Shown here piece after piece: positions 36,106 through 43,696 of a stretch of DNA of 64,000 nt; positions within the stretch are counted from its first letter, which is position 1, and each line of letters opens with the position of its first letter. The stretch is from VRUE01 sp963705635 (lineage in GTDB: Bacteria; Actinomycetota; Thermoleophilia; Solirubrobacterales; 70-9). The DNA is taken from positions 372,001 through 436,000 of the forward strand of contig CAVPKH010000004.1 in NCBI GenBank assembly GCA_963705635.1, given 5' to 3'. The notes under the pieces were generated by a model. It was not told the origin of the DNA and did not search any database. It saw only the letters and a program-made list of their open reading frames with translations. Made by a program: the position numbers and the translations under genes.

Positions 36106-37026
36106 TCAGCCGATGGTGGTCTGGAGCCGCACCCTCGTGCCGTCGGGCCCGGAGCGGATCTGAACCAGATCGCAGAGCTGGTTGGCGAGCCAGACCCCAC
36201 GACCCCCCTCCTGGGTCAGGCGCGGTCGCTCGCGGCCGACCAGCGGCTCGTCGATCAAGCCACGGTCCTCGACCTCGATCAGCAGGCGATCGGCCTCGCG
36301 CCAGCAACGCAGCACCCCGGCGCCGCCGCCGTGCGCGACGCTGTTGGCGGCAAGCTCGCTGGCTGCGACAGCGAGATCGGCGGTGCGCCGGGCGGGCAGC
36401 CCGGCGTCCTCGGCCGCCCGCTCGACCCGGCGCCTCACCTCGGCCAGGCTCGCGCGCTCGAACTCGAAGGCGCTGACGGCGGCGGGGGGACTGGGGAGAG
36501 CGCCCGCGAAGCCGGCCCCCACCCCGGCGACGTAGTCCACGCTGCGCCTGCCGACACCGTCGCGGGAGACCAGCGGGTGCGATTCGGCGACGCCCGCCAG
36601 CACTTCGTCCGCAAGCGACCCGGCGTCGTAGGGGCACAGCAGCGACCAGGCCGGCGGCGAGGCGAAAGCGACGTTGAGAAGCGCCTCGTGGCGCTGGCAC
36701 TCGTCGATTTCGGCTGGTTCGCGTCCCGGCCAGACCGGTTCGCCGATGCCGCGGACGGGGCGGCCTCCGTGGCCTTCGACGAAGTCGCGCCAGAGCGGGA
36801 TGATTCGAGCCGGGTTGCGCCCCAGCGCCTCCATGTCCGCGAAGCGGATCCGAGCCGCGTCCCGGCCCAGCGCAGCTTCGAGCAGCTCGGTGTTGACCCG
36901 GCTCACCGCGACCAACACCGGCTCCTCGGCATCCAGCGCCCCGGCCAGGAACGGCAGGGCGCCGGCGAGGAAGGCGTCGACGTCGACGTAGATCAGCGCC
37001 TCGTGCCGGAGGCCCGCTTGGCCCAT
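36106..37026 (-). CDS. MEDS-domain plus anti-sigma-like ATPase regulator
   Basis: 306 residues. The N-terminal 170 match the MEDS/DcmR sensory fold (HEALIYVDVDAFLAGALPFL, ARIIPLWRDFV, CPYD). The C-terminal HATPase_c domain of RsbW type has ADLAVAASELAANSVAHGG (N box), VEDRGLIDEP (G1) and GGRGVWLANQLCDLVQI (G2). Predicted to sense a ligand and act as an anti-sigma/anti-anti-sigma switch. It converges on the YihY-family gene with 3 bases between. Confidence 0.85.
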   Translation of the reverse strand: MGQAGLRHEALIYVDVDAFLAGALPFLAGALDAEEPVLVAVSRVNTELLEAALGRDAARIRFADMEALGRNPARIIPLWRDFVEGHGGRPVRGIGEPVWPGREPAEIDECQRHEALLNVAFASPPAWSLLCPYDAGSLADEVLAGVAESHPLVSRDGVGRRSVDYVAGVGAGFAGALPSPPAAVSAFEFERASLAEVRRRVERAAEDAGLPARRTADLAVAASELAANSVAHGGGAGVLRCWREADRLLIEVEDRGLIDEPLVGRERPRLTQEGGRGVWLANQLCDLVQIRSGPDGTRVRLQTTIG

Positions 37027-37205
37027 CTCTATCTCAACGCCCGATCACTCGCTTCGCCACGCCCCAACGACTCCTATTCGTCAGGCTCCGATTAGTACCC
37101 GCTTTCTCCTGGCTTCACACAAGCAGCAGAGGCTTGGCGGGGGCGCCGCGCTCGGGAGGACCAAGCCGCGGCCACGTCGACGTGGCGGTCGGGCAGCGAA
37201 GCCCG

Positions 37206-37475
37206 CTACCCGGTCCCCTCCTCGCCCGGCCATTTCCCCGTCAACCCCTGAAAGCCACGGCGAGCGCTTCGGTCGACCAACCCTTTGGTCAGCCGGAAAA
37301 CCGCGCCCTCGATCAGGAGCGCCGGCACCAGCTTGGACAACGGCGCATCGCGCTGACCGGGCTCGGGCGGCTCCTCGTCGTCGAATACTGCCCAGAGTCG
37401 CTCGAACCCCTTTTGGGCGGCAAGCCCGGCAAGCAGTCCGGCGACGATTCCGATCGGGGCGAAGGCAAACTTCAT
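37206..37475 (-). CDS. DUF4235 small membrane protein
   Basis: 89 residues. One N-terminal helix (APIGIVAGLLAGLAAQKGFE), then a short acidic loop DDEEPPEPGQRDAPL and an amphipathic C-terminus (VPALLIEGAVFRLTKGLVDR). Matches the actinobacterial DUF4235 family by length and by the A-x-K-x-F motif. Function unknown. Confidence 0.8.
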   Translation of the reverse strand: MKFAFAPIGIVAGLLAGLAAQKGFERLWAVFDDEEPPEPGQRDAPLSKLVPALLIEGAVFRLTKGLVDRSARRGFQGLTGKWPGEEGTG

Positions 37476-37562
37476 TTCTCCAGTATCCAGTACCCGCAGC
37501 CGCGAGCTTCGGTCACTTCGCCCCAGGAGGAGCCAACTTCAACTTTCAACTTGCCACCGCTC

Positions 37563-37778
37563 CTAGATCGACTCGGGCGGCTCCGAGGGCCCCGCGAACG
37601 GCCCCAGCTCGGGGTCAATCGCCTGCCGGGATTGATCCGCATCCGTCCGCTGGCGCCAGCCGAGCTCGATGTTCAGCGGGACGTTGAGCCTGTCTTTCGC
37701 CAGGCACCTCGGACAGGACTGCCAAGAAGATGCCGCCTGCGCCGAATAGCCGCTTCCACAGTTGTCGCACCGAAACAT
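37563..37778 (-). CDS. Small zinc-ribbon protein
   Basis: 71 residues. MFRCDNCGSGYSAQ and SCPRCLAKDR give two CxxC knuckles, a rubredoxin-like zinc ribbon. The rest is Pro/Glu rich without a domain. It is similar at its N-terminus to the protein at 45921-46157 (MFQCNQCHTEYGG / RCPRCAAQD). Function unknown. Confidence 0.7.
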   Translation of the reverse strand: MFRCDNCGSGYSAQAASSWQSCPRCLAKDRLNVPLNIELGWRQRTDADQSRQAIDPELGPFAGPSEPPESI

Positions 37779-37937
37779 TCACTGCCTCCCGACCTAGCTT
37801 TACTCGAGCGGGAACCGAATACCCCCGCCCGCGCTCCCGCTAAACGCACTGCCCCAGATGAGCGCTGGGCGCCCTCGACCCGACGCGTATCGAGCCGCTC
37901 CCCCCAGCCCGACCCGCGAGCCGCGGCCCAGGCGTGT

Positions 37938-38660
37938 CTACTGGAGCCCGAAGACGACGTGCACGGTCGCGGTGACCGTCGAGGTGCCTGGCTTGACCGG
38001 TGGCGAAGCGCCGCTGCAGCGGCGCTTGACGCCGGTTGAGGCAGGGGCGCTGGCGCAGTCGGAAGCGCCCTTGGAGGATTCCAGCGGGGCGCCGCTGACC
38101 CCGCCCCCTTCTTCGATCGTGATCGCCGCGCCCAGCGAGGCGCCGGCGGCGGCGGCGAGGGCGGCCGCCTTCCCTCGGGCGGCGCCGAAGGCGGCGACGA
38201 GGGCATCGTTGTAAGCGAGCTCGGAATCGCCGACGAAGAAGTTGGGGCCGCTGGTCCCGGTCGCCCCGGCGCCGATAGCGGCCGCGACCAGATTGCCGGC
38301 TTCGGCGGGCTGGCGCAGGACCACCCCGATCCCCTCGCCGGCCCGGTAGAGGACGCCTTCGGCCCGCTGCACCTTGCGCACCGCGATGCGCCCGGTGGTG
38401 ACGGCGCCCGGTTCGACCCCGGGCACCGCCTGGACGGCGGCGATGACCGAGCGCAGGCGGGCCGAGGTCACGCGCAGAGCGGCGCCCCTCGTCTTGCGCA
38501 CGGCGCTCACCGAGAACCCCAGGCTGGCGGTGTCGTTCGGCACCTTGCGGGTCACTTCGGCGGTCACCGAAACCGTCCGTTCCTGCGCGATCGCGGCGCT
38601 CGGCGCGAGCAGCGCGATCGCGAGCAGCGCGATCGGGGTGAGCCTTCGGGCAGCGGTCAT
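37938..38660 (-). CDS. SIMPL-domain (DUF541) secreted protein
   Basis: 240 residues. A signal peptide (LTPIALLAIALLAPSAAIA) precedes a SIMPL domain opening with RTVSVTAEVTRKVPNDTASL. The region AYNDALVAAFGAARGKAAAL is the conserved helix of this family. The C-terminus has TVTATVHVVFGLQ, the usual last strand. Role in bacteria is unclear (periplasmic/oxidative-stress associated). Two Cys in a Ser/Ala-rich insertion (DCASAP, RRCSG) may pair. Confidence 0.85.
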   Translation of the reverse strand: MTAARRLTPIALLAIALLAPSAAIAQERTVSVTAEVTRKVPNDTASLGFSVSAVRKTRGAALRVTSARLRSVIAAVQAVPGVEPGAVTTGRIAVRKVQRAEGVLYRAGEGIGVVLRQPAEAGNLVAAAIGAGATGTSGPNFFVGDSELAYNDALVAAFGAARGKAAALAAAAGASLGAAITIEEGGGVSGAPLESSKGASDCASAPASTGVKRRCSGASPPVKPGTSTVTATVHVVFGLQ

Positions 38661-38740
38661 CCTGACCCGATCATCGCAGAGCGCCCGGCCACCCGATCGC
38701 TTGCGCCAGCCGTCGGCGCAAACGACCGCATGGCTTCAGC

Positions 38741-39502
38741 TCAGCCGAAGTCGAGCACGCGGAAGCGACTCGAATCGATCGTCGAGCCTGCCGTGCAGCC
38801 CCCGTTGGAGCCGATCCGCATGGTCAGATGGTTCGTGACCGGAGCGACGGGGTCGATCTGGGGCTGAGCGCCAAGGCTCTGTTCGAGCTGCTGGGAAGCG
38901 GTCGAGCTGGTCGAGAGCTGACCGCCACCGACCTGCTGCCCGTTGAGGTTGATTTCGAAGAAGACCTGACAGGAGCCTTCGCCAGATGATTCGTCGTAGG
39001 CGATCGTCGCCGTGGCGCTACCGAAGATGACCTCGATCTCACCGGGCGCCTGGGTCCAGGTGGCGTCGGACAGCGGGTAGGGATCGGGCCCTTGCGTAAC
39101 CGCAGCCGAGCCACCGGTCGGGCTGGCGGCGTAGAAGACGGGGAACTCGAGGTTCGAGGGGGCGACCGCAGCGGCGCCGATCTGCTTCGAGCGGACGGCG
39201 CCGTCGCCGATCTGCTTCGAGCCAACCGCGCCATCTCCAAGCTGCCTTGAGCCGACCGCGCCGTCGACGATCTGATTGGTCCGCACCGCGCCCACCGCGA
39301 GCTTGCCGCTGGTTATCGCCCTCTTGAAGACGTTGGACGTGTGAACCGCGCCGGCAGCGAGGTTGGCGGACTTGACCGCCTCGGGGGCGATATCGCCGGA
39401 TTGGATCTTCGTCGCCGCGAAGGCGGCGCCGCCGCCGAGGGCGAGGAAGAGGGCCAGGGTCGAGACGACGTTTGCGTAGGTGAAGCGGGGTCTGTTTTGC
39501 AT
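38741..39502 (-). CDS. Secreted/surface protein with DGAVGSKQIG-type repeats
   Basis: 253 residues from ATG 39502 (GTG 39511 possible). A hydrophobic start (NVVSTLALFLALGGGAAFAA) is followed by about seven 9-10-residue repeats between residues 40 and 115 (for example GDGAVGSKQIGDGAVRSKQI), which should form a left-handed beta-helix or fibre. The C-terminal domain has two Cys (GSCQVFF, GGCTAGS). Proteins of this layout are frequent in Solirubrobacterales-like genomes. Function unknown; an envelope role is inferred. Confidence 0.7.
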   Translation of the reverse strand: MQNRPRFTYANVVSTLALFLALGGGAAFAATKIQSGDIAPEAVKSANLAAGAVHTSNVFKRAITSGKLAVGAVRTNQIVDGAVGSRQLGDGAVGSKQIGDGAVRSKQIGAAAVAPSNLEFPVFYAASPTGGSAAVTQGPDPYPLSDATWTQAPGEIEVIFGSATATIAYDESSGEGSCQVFFEINLNGQQVGGGQLSTSSTASQQLEQSLGAQPQIDPVAPVTNHLTMRIGSNGGCTAGSTIDSSRFRVLDFG

Positions 39503-39645
39503 TTCCCCCACTTCCAGGGACGGCGCTCCGCACCCCCCACCTCAAGATGTATGGAGCGGAGCGGGTTTCCGCCGCCCCTTGTCCAGTTGGGTAAGTGACC
39601 CCTGCGGACGACGACGCGGCCTCCCGCTTGGTCATGCGAGCCAGA

Positions 39646-40083
39646 TCAAACGTCTATCGCGGAGCCGTTGGCGATCAGGGCCAGGTCGATGTTTCCCCGG
39701 GTTGCGTTGGAGTAGGGACAGACCCTGTGCGCAGCCTCGACCAGCGTGGCCGCCGCCCCCGCCTCGAGCGAGGGCAGCGTCACGGCGAGCTCGACCGCGA
39801 CCGTGAAGCTGCGGTCCTCCCCCGTCACCAGCATCACCTTGGAGTCGATCGCGACGTCGCCCGTCTCGAGCTTCTGGCGCCTGGCAACCGCCGCCAGAGC
39901 CCCCTCGAAACAGGCCGCGTAGCCGACCGCGAAGAGCTGCTCGGGATTGGTCCCGCCCCCCTCGCCGCCGATCTCGACCGGGGTGCGGAGGTCGACCTCC
40001 AGCGCTCCGTCCGACGTGCGCCCGTGGCCGGCCACCCTGCCCCCGGTCACCTGCGCCTCCGCCGTGTAGAGAACCTTGGTCAC
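39646..40083 (-). CDS. ohr: Organic hydroperoxide resistance protein Ohr
   Basis: 145 residues of the OsmC/Ohr family. Both catalytic Cys are present: NPEQLFAVGYAACFEGAL and AHRVCPYSNATRGNI. It reduces organic peroxides using lipoylated proteins. The N-terminal KVLYTAEAQVTGGRVAGHGR matches the family. No OhrR repressor is next to it. Confidence 0.95.
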   Translation of the reverse strand: MTKVLYTAEAQVTGGRVAGHGRTSDGALEVDLRTPVEIGGEGGGTNPEQLFAVGYAACFEGALAAVARRQKLETGDVAIDSKVMLVTGEDRSFTVAVELAVTLPSLEAGAAATLVEAAHRVCPYSNATRGNIDLALIANGSAIDV

Positions 40084-40124
40084 GGTCGAAGGGTAGCCAG
40101 CGCCGTCGCGGGACTTGGCCCTGC

Positions 40125-40445
40125 TTACTCGGGAAGCTCGAACTCGGCCCGCCGCTCGGCCGGGACGAGGTCGAGCTCGGCGGGATGCCGTTCGATGTAG
40201 TCGCGCACGAAGGGACAGAAGGGCAACACCGCGGCGCCCTCGGCCCGGGCCTGGGCCAGGGCCGCCCTGATCAGGGTGCCACCGAGCCCTTTGCCCTCGA
40301 ACTCAGGATCGATCTCGGTGTGCGTGAAGGCGTAAGCCCCCGCCGGCCGCCGGTATTCGGTAAAGCCGGCGCGCTTGCCGTCAACGCTGATCCGGAAGCG
40401 ACCGTCCTCGGGGACGTCGCGCACCACGGGCGGCGGCGCGCTCAT
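40125..40445 (-). CDS. Small GNAT (YidJ-like) N-acetyltransferase
   Basis: 106 residues, the short single-domain GNAT form. FTHTEIDPEFEGKGLGGTLI is the acyl-CoA binding motif A, and VLPFCPFVRDYIERHPAEL is the conserved C-terminal segment of this subgroup. The substrate is unknown. It lies 41 bases upstream of ohr on the same strand and is probably cotranscribed. Confidence 0.87.
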   Translation of the reverse strand: MSAPPPVVRDVPEDGRFRISVDGKRAGFTEYRRPAGAYAFTHTEIDPEFEGKGLGGTLIRAALAQARAEGAAVLPFCPFVRDYIERHPAELDLVPAERRAEFELPE

Positions 40446-40497
40446 CTATTCAGCCGATGACGACCTGGCGCCTCACCAGCCACGGCGCCGCCAGCTT

Positions 40498-40806
40498 CTA
40501 AGCGCAGACGGACGGGCCGAATAGCTCGTGCTCACTGATCCGAAGCCCGCGCCGCTCAAGAGCTCCGAGGATGATCCGATGCAACTGGGGAGGCACCTCA
40601 TCGAGCGTCGGTCGGTCGCTGCTGAGCATGATCGGCCCGAGGAATTCATCCGCGAAGGAGTAGCTGATGCTCTGAACGCCAGCGAAGGAAATCGTGATGT
40701 CCTCGCCCTCCCGCCGAGCCAACACCTCATCGCGCAATTTCGCCCCCAAGGGACGGGTCGAAAAGACGGCTCCATAGTCAGCGAGTGCAAAGTTCATCCC
40801 GTTCAT
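40498..40806 (-). CDS. STAS-like (DUF4325) protein
   Basis: 102 residues. EDITISFAGVQSISYSFADE is the core of DUF4325, a STAS-like fold, followed by FLGPIMLSSDRPT. It is usually encoded beside an HATPase protein, as here (115-base gap), implying an anti-anti-sigma/anti-sigma style pair. The start is M1 or M4. Base composition of the pair is less GC-rich than the neighbours. Confidence 0.8.
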   Translation of the reverse strand: MNGMNFALADYGAVFSTRPLGAKLRDEVLARREGEDITISFAGVQSISYSFADEFLGPIMLSSDRPTLDEVPPQLHRIILGALERRGLRISEHELFGPSVCA

Positions 40807-40921
40807 CTCCGATCTCTGCTAGGACGAAGGCAAGCAACGACTCGCAAAAGCAGGATATAGATTTGGTCGGAGATCTCAATAAAAACTTGACCGGTCTTGC
40901 CCGGGCATCTTGTCGCTGCCG

Positions 40922-41791
40922 CTACACGGACGACAGGGGCCCGATCTCAAACGTGATCCACGTCCCGAGCTTGTTCGGCGCTGATTGGGTTGTTGTCTTG
41001 GGCTCTCCCTGATTCGGCTTTGCTTCCTGCAAAAGCTGGCCGCGACCCGACCTGACATCGAGCTTGGCCTCCCGCATCAACGATTCTTGAGCGGCCCTCA
41101 TCACCCAGTGGAAACCGTTCCCACGGTGCCTCTCGCCGGTGCCAGTCACGCCATGTTTGACCGCTTCTTTCAGCGCACTCCGGTCTCCCTGCAAATCGGG
41201 GAAACGCTGCCGCATGTGCTCGGGGATTCCGACGCCAAGGTCGCCGAGCGAAAGCACGGTGCGCCGTGTCGGACGCTCGTAGCGTTGAGCGGCAACGTAA
41301 CAACCGAGCGGGTTGGCGCCATGCTCCACCGAGTTCCCGCAAAGCTCCGATGCCGCCATATGCATGGCATTGGCAAAGACGGCCACGTCATTGGAATGAC
41401 CAAGGAAAAGAGGCACCAGCTTCTCGCCAAGCTCGTCGACGTCGCTGGGCTGGTGAAGCTGGCAAACCGGGATCAAGACATCCGACTCTCCTTCCGAGGA
41501 CACCTCCGGAAGGCCGACAAAGACTCCCTCGGGCAAGCTCTCAGCGATAGCCATGCGGGCCAAATAACGCGCGACGGCCGGGTGTTTCGGAGCGATCACT
41601 TCCACGCTGTGACCCTTCCCGAGGTGCCACTCCACGAAGGCCCGCAGTCGCAGCAGGAAGGTTGGCACTGCAAAGCGCAGCGCCGATGCATCCACGACCA
41701 CGTTCTCCTCACCCGCCCGTAGGGAGAGGTTGCACCCCCAGCCGTCTTTTGCCCCCGCCCACTGGCGAAGCTCTCGCACCTTTCCCTGCAT
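40922..41791 (-). CDS. HATPase-domain partner of the STAS-like protein
   Basis: 289 residues. The N-terminal half is a STAS/sensor-like region (VVVDASALRFAVPTFLLRL). The ATPase half has the N box MAASELCGNSVEHGA, G1 LGDLGVGIPEHMRQ and G2 RGNGFHWVMRAAQ, then a C-terminal strand LGTWITFEIGP. No H-box is seen, so it is a serine-kinase-like or ATP-sensing protein, not a classic histidine kinase. It is paired with DUF4325 downstream. Confidence 0.82.
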   Translation of the reverse strand: MQGKVRELRQWAGAKDGWGCNLSLRAGEENVVVDASALRFAVPTFLLRLRAFVEWHLGKGHSVEVIAPKHPAVARYLARMAIAESLPEGVFVGLPEVSSEGESDVLIPVCQLHQPSDVDELGEKLVPLFLGHSNDVAVFANAMHMAASELCGNSVEHGANPLGCYVAAQRYERPTRRTVLSLGDLGVGIPEHMRQRFPDLQGDRSALKEAVKHGVTGTGERHRGNGFHWVMRAAQESLMREAKLDVRSGRGQLLQEAKPNQGEPKTTTQSAPNKLGTWITFEIGPLSSV

Positions 41792-41969
41792 AGCCGCTAA
41801 GACTAGACAGGACCCTGATAAAACCCACGGTGCTTACAAACCCAATCCGCTGCCAAGATCGTCCGGGCTCCCGCAGCATCGCCGCAGTGATGCTGACGCC
41901 TGGGTTCGCCATCATGCTTGATGAAATCGGTGCCGATCCCTCGTCGTCAATGAAGAGGAGGTGTGACCC

Positions 41970-42890
41970 ATGGCATCCCCCTGGCCCTCGGCGTCCTACC
42001 GGGACTGGAGCGAGACCTGCGACACGCTCCACGCCCACACCCAGGTCCTCGGCAAGCTGGCGGCGACGCTGGCCCCGCCCGAGCCACAGCTTCAGCATGC
42101 CGCCCTGCGGCTGACCGCCCGCGGCTGGGAGACGGCGCCGCTGCCCGCGCCCGATGGCTCGGGCGCCTTCGTCGTCGCCCTCGACCTGCGCTCGCACGAA
42201 GCGGTGGCCGAGCACAGCGACGGGCGGTCGCGCGGCGTCGCGCTCACCCCCGACAGGCCGGTGGGCGAGGTCACGCGCGACCTGTTGGCGGCGGTCGGCG
42301 ACCTGGTCGGCGGGGTCGAGATCGACCCGGCGCCGCAGGAGGTGCCGTGGAGCGCGGCGCTCGACGAGGACACCGAACACGCGACCTACGACACTGCTCA
42401 GGTCGCCTCCTACTTCGCCGCCGCGAGCCGCGCCGCCCTCGTCCTGGCGGCTTTCCGGGCGCCGTACCGTGGCCGCTCGACCCCGGTCCACGCCTGGTGG
42501 GGCTCCTTCGACCTCGCCGTCAGCCTCTTCTCGGGAGCGCCGGCCGAGCCGCCGGCAAACGATTTCATCATGCGCAACTCGATGGACTCGCAGGAGGTCT
42601 CCGTGGGCTGGTGGCCCGGTGACGCCCGCTACGGCAAGGCGGCCTTCTACGCCTACGCCCACCCGGCCCCCGACGGGTTCGCCGGCGGCACCCTCTCCCC
42701 CGCCGCCTCGCGCTGGGACGGTGGCCTCGGCGAGTACGTCCTCGACTGGGACGACGTCTGCGCCAGCGACGACCCCGCCGCGCTGGCGCTTGAATTCGCC
42801 CGCTCCGCCTTCCAGCACGCCTGCCTGATCTGCGGCTGGGATCCCACCCTCGCCGCCAGCGCCGAGGGCAAGCCGCCGCCGGTCGTGTGA
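41970..42890 (+). CDS. DUF5996 family protein
   Basis: 306 residues, cytosolic. Typical segments are YRDWSETCDTLHAHTQVLGK near the start, VHAWWGSFDLAVSLFSG, and VSVGWWPGDARYGKAAFYAY. Function unknown. A strong GAGGAGGT lies 7 bases before the ATG. The GTGA overlap with the next gene (42887-42890) indicates cotranslation with a DUF998 membrane protein. Confidence 0.88.
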   Translation: MASPWPSASYRDWSETCDTLHAHTQVLGKLAATLAPPEPQLQHAALRLTARGWETAPLPAPDGSGAFVVALDLRSHEAVAEHSDGRSRGVALTPDRPVGEVTRDLLAAVGDLVGGVEIDPAPQEVPWSAALDEDTEHATYDTAQVASYFAAASRAALVLAAFRAPYRGRSTPVHAWWGSFDLAVSLFSGAPAEPPANDFIMRNSMDSQEVSVGWWPGDARYGKAAFYAYAHPAPDGFAGGTLSPAASRWDGGLGEYVLDWDDVCASDDPAALALEFARSAFQHACLICGWDPTLAASAEGKPPPVV

Positions 42891-43678
42891 AGGTCAGCCG
42901 GGCGCCGCTGATACGCCGGTTGGCGATCGCCTCGATCGCGGGGCAGCTGACCTGGCTCGCAATCGTCGTCTTCGCCGGGCTGATCGAGCCGGGTTACAGC
43001 GAGGTCCGCGACGCGGTCAGCGTGCTCGGCGCCCGCAACGCAGCGCATCCCTGGCTCTTCGACACCGGCGTCGCGATCTGGGGCGCCTCCTTCATCGCCG
43101 CCGCGGCGGCGCTGCTGCTCGACGCTCCCCGTGGCTGGCGCGGCCGCCTCGGCCCAGCGCTGGTCGCCTTCACCGGCCTGGCCCAGATCCTCGCCGGCTT
43201 TCCCTTCCCGGCCGACTGCCGCTGGAGCATCGACTCCTGGTGCCGGGCGCGGGAGGAGGCGGGACTGGTCTCCTGGCAGCACGTCGCCCACGGCTGGGCC
43301 TACTTCCTCGGCGCGATCGCGATCCTGCTCTCGGTCTTCGCCATGGCCTGGCGCTTCCACGACGACAGCCGCTGGGGACGGGCCGACCTCCTCGCCCTCG
43401 GCTCGGGCCTGCTCGGCCTGGCGATCTTCGCCGGCCTCTTCTTCGCCACCGGCAACGAAGTGCACGGCCACTACGGGCTGGTCCAGCGACTCGCCCTGGC
43501 GGCGGGCGGGCTCTGGGTCCTGGCGCTGGCGATCGGCCTGCTGGCGATCTACGGCCGCGACCGCGATCCCGCCTTCCGCTTCGTCGAGTCGATCCGCCGG
43601 CTTCCCGGCGGGCACCTGATCGTGCTGCCCGGCAGCGGGCTCGACCAGCAGTCCGAGGGGCGAGGACTCACCGGCTGA
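42887..43678 (+). CDS. DUF998 membrane protein
   Basis: 263 residues. Six hydrophobic helices; the first (ASIAGQLTWLAIVVFAGLIE) is followed by the conserved GYSEVRDAVSVLGARNAAHP loop. Cys pair CRWSIDSWC in an outer loop. It belongs to the DUF998/frpC-like family of unknown function. The start is the GTG overlapping the upstream stop. Confidence 0.85.
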   Translation: MKVSRAPLIRRLAIASIAGQLTWLAIVVFAGLIEPGYSEVRDAVSVLGARNAAHPWLFDTGVAIWGASFIAAAAALLLDAPRGWRGRLGPALVAFTGLAQILAGFPFPADCRWSIDSWCRAREEAGLVSWQHVAHGWAYFLGAIAILLSVFAMAWRFHDDSRWGRADLLALGSGLLGLAIFAGLFFATGNEVHGHYGLVQRLALAAGGLWVLALAIGLLAIYGRDRDPAFRFVESIRRLPGGHLIVLPGSGLDQQSEGRGLTG

Positions 43679-43696
43679 GGCACGAATCCCATCGCG

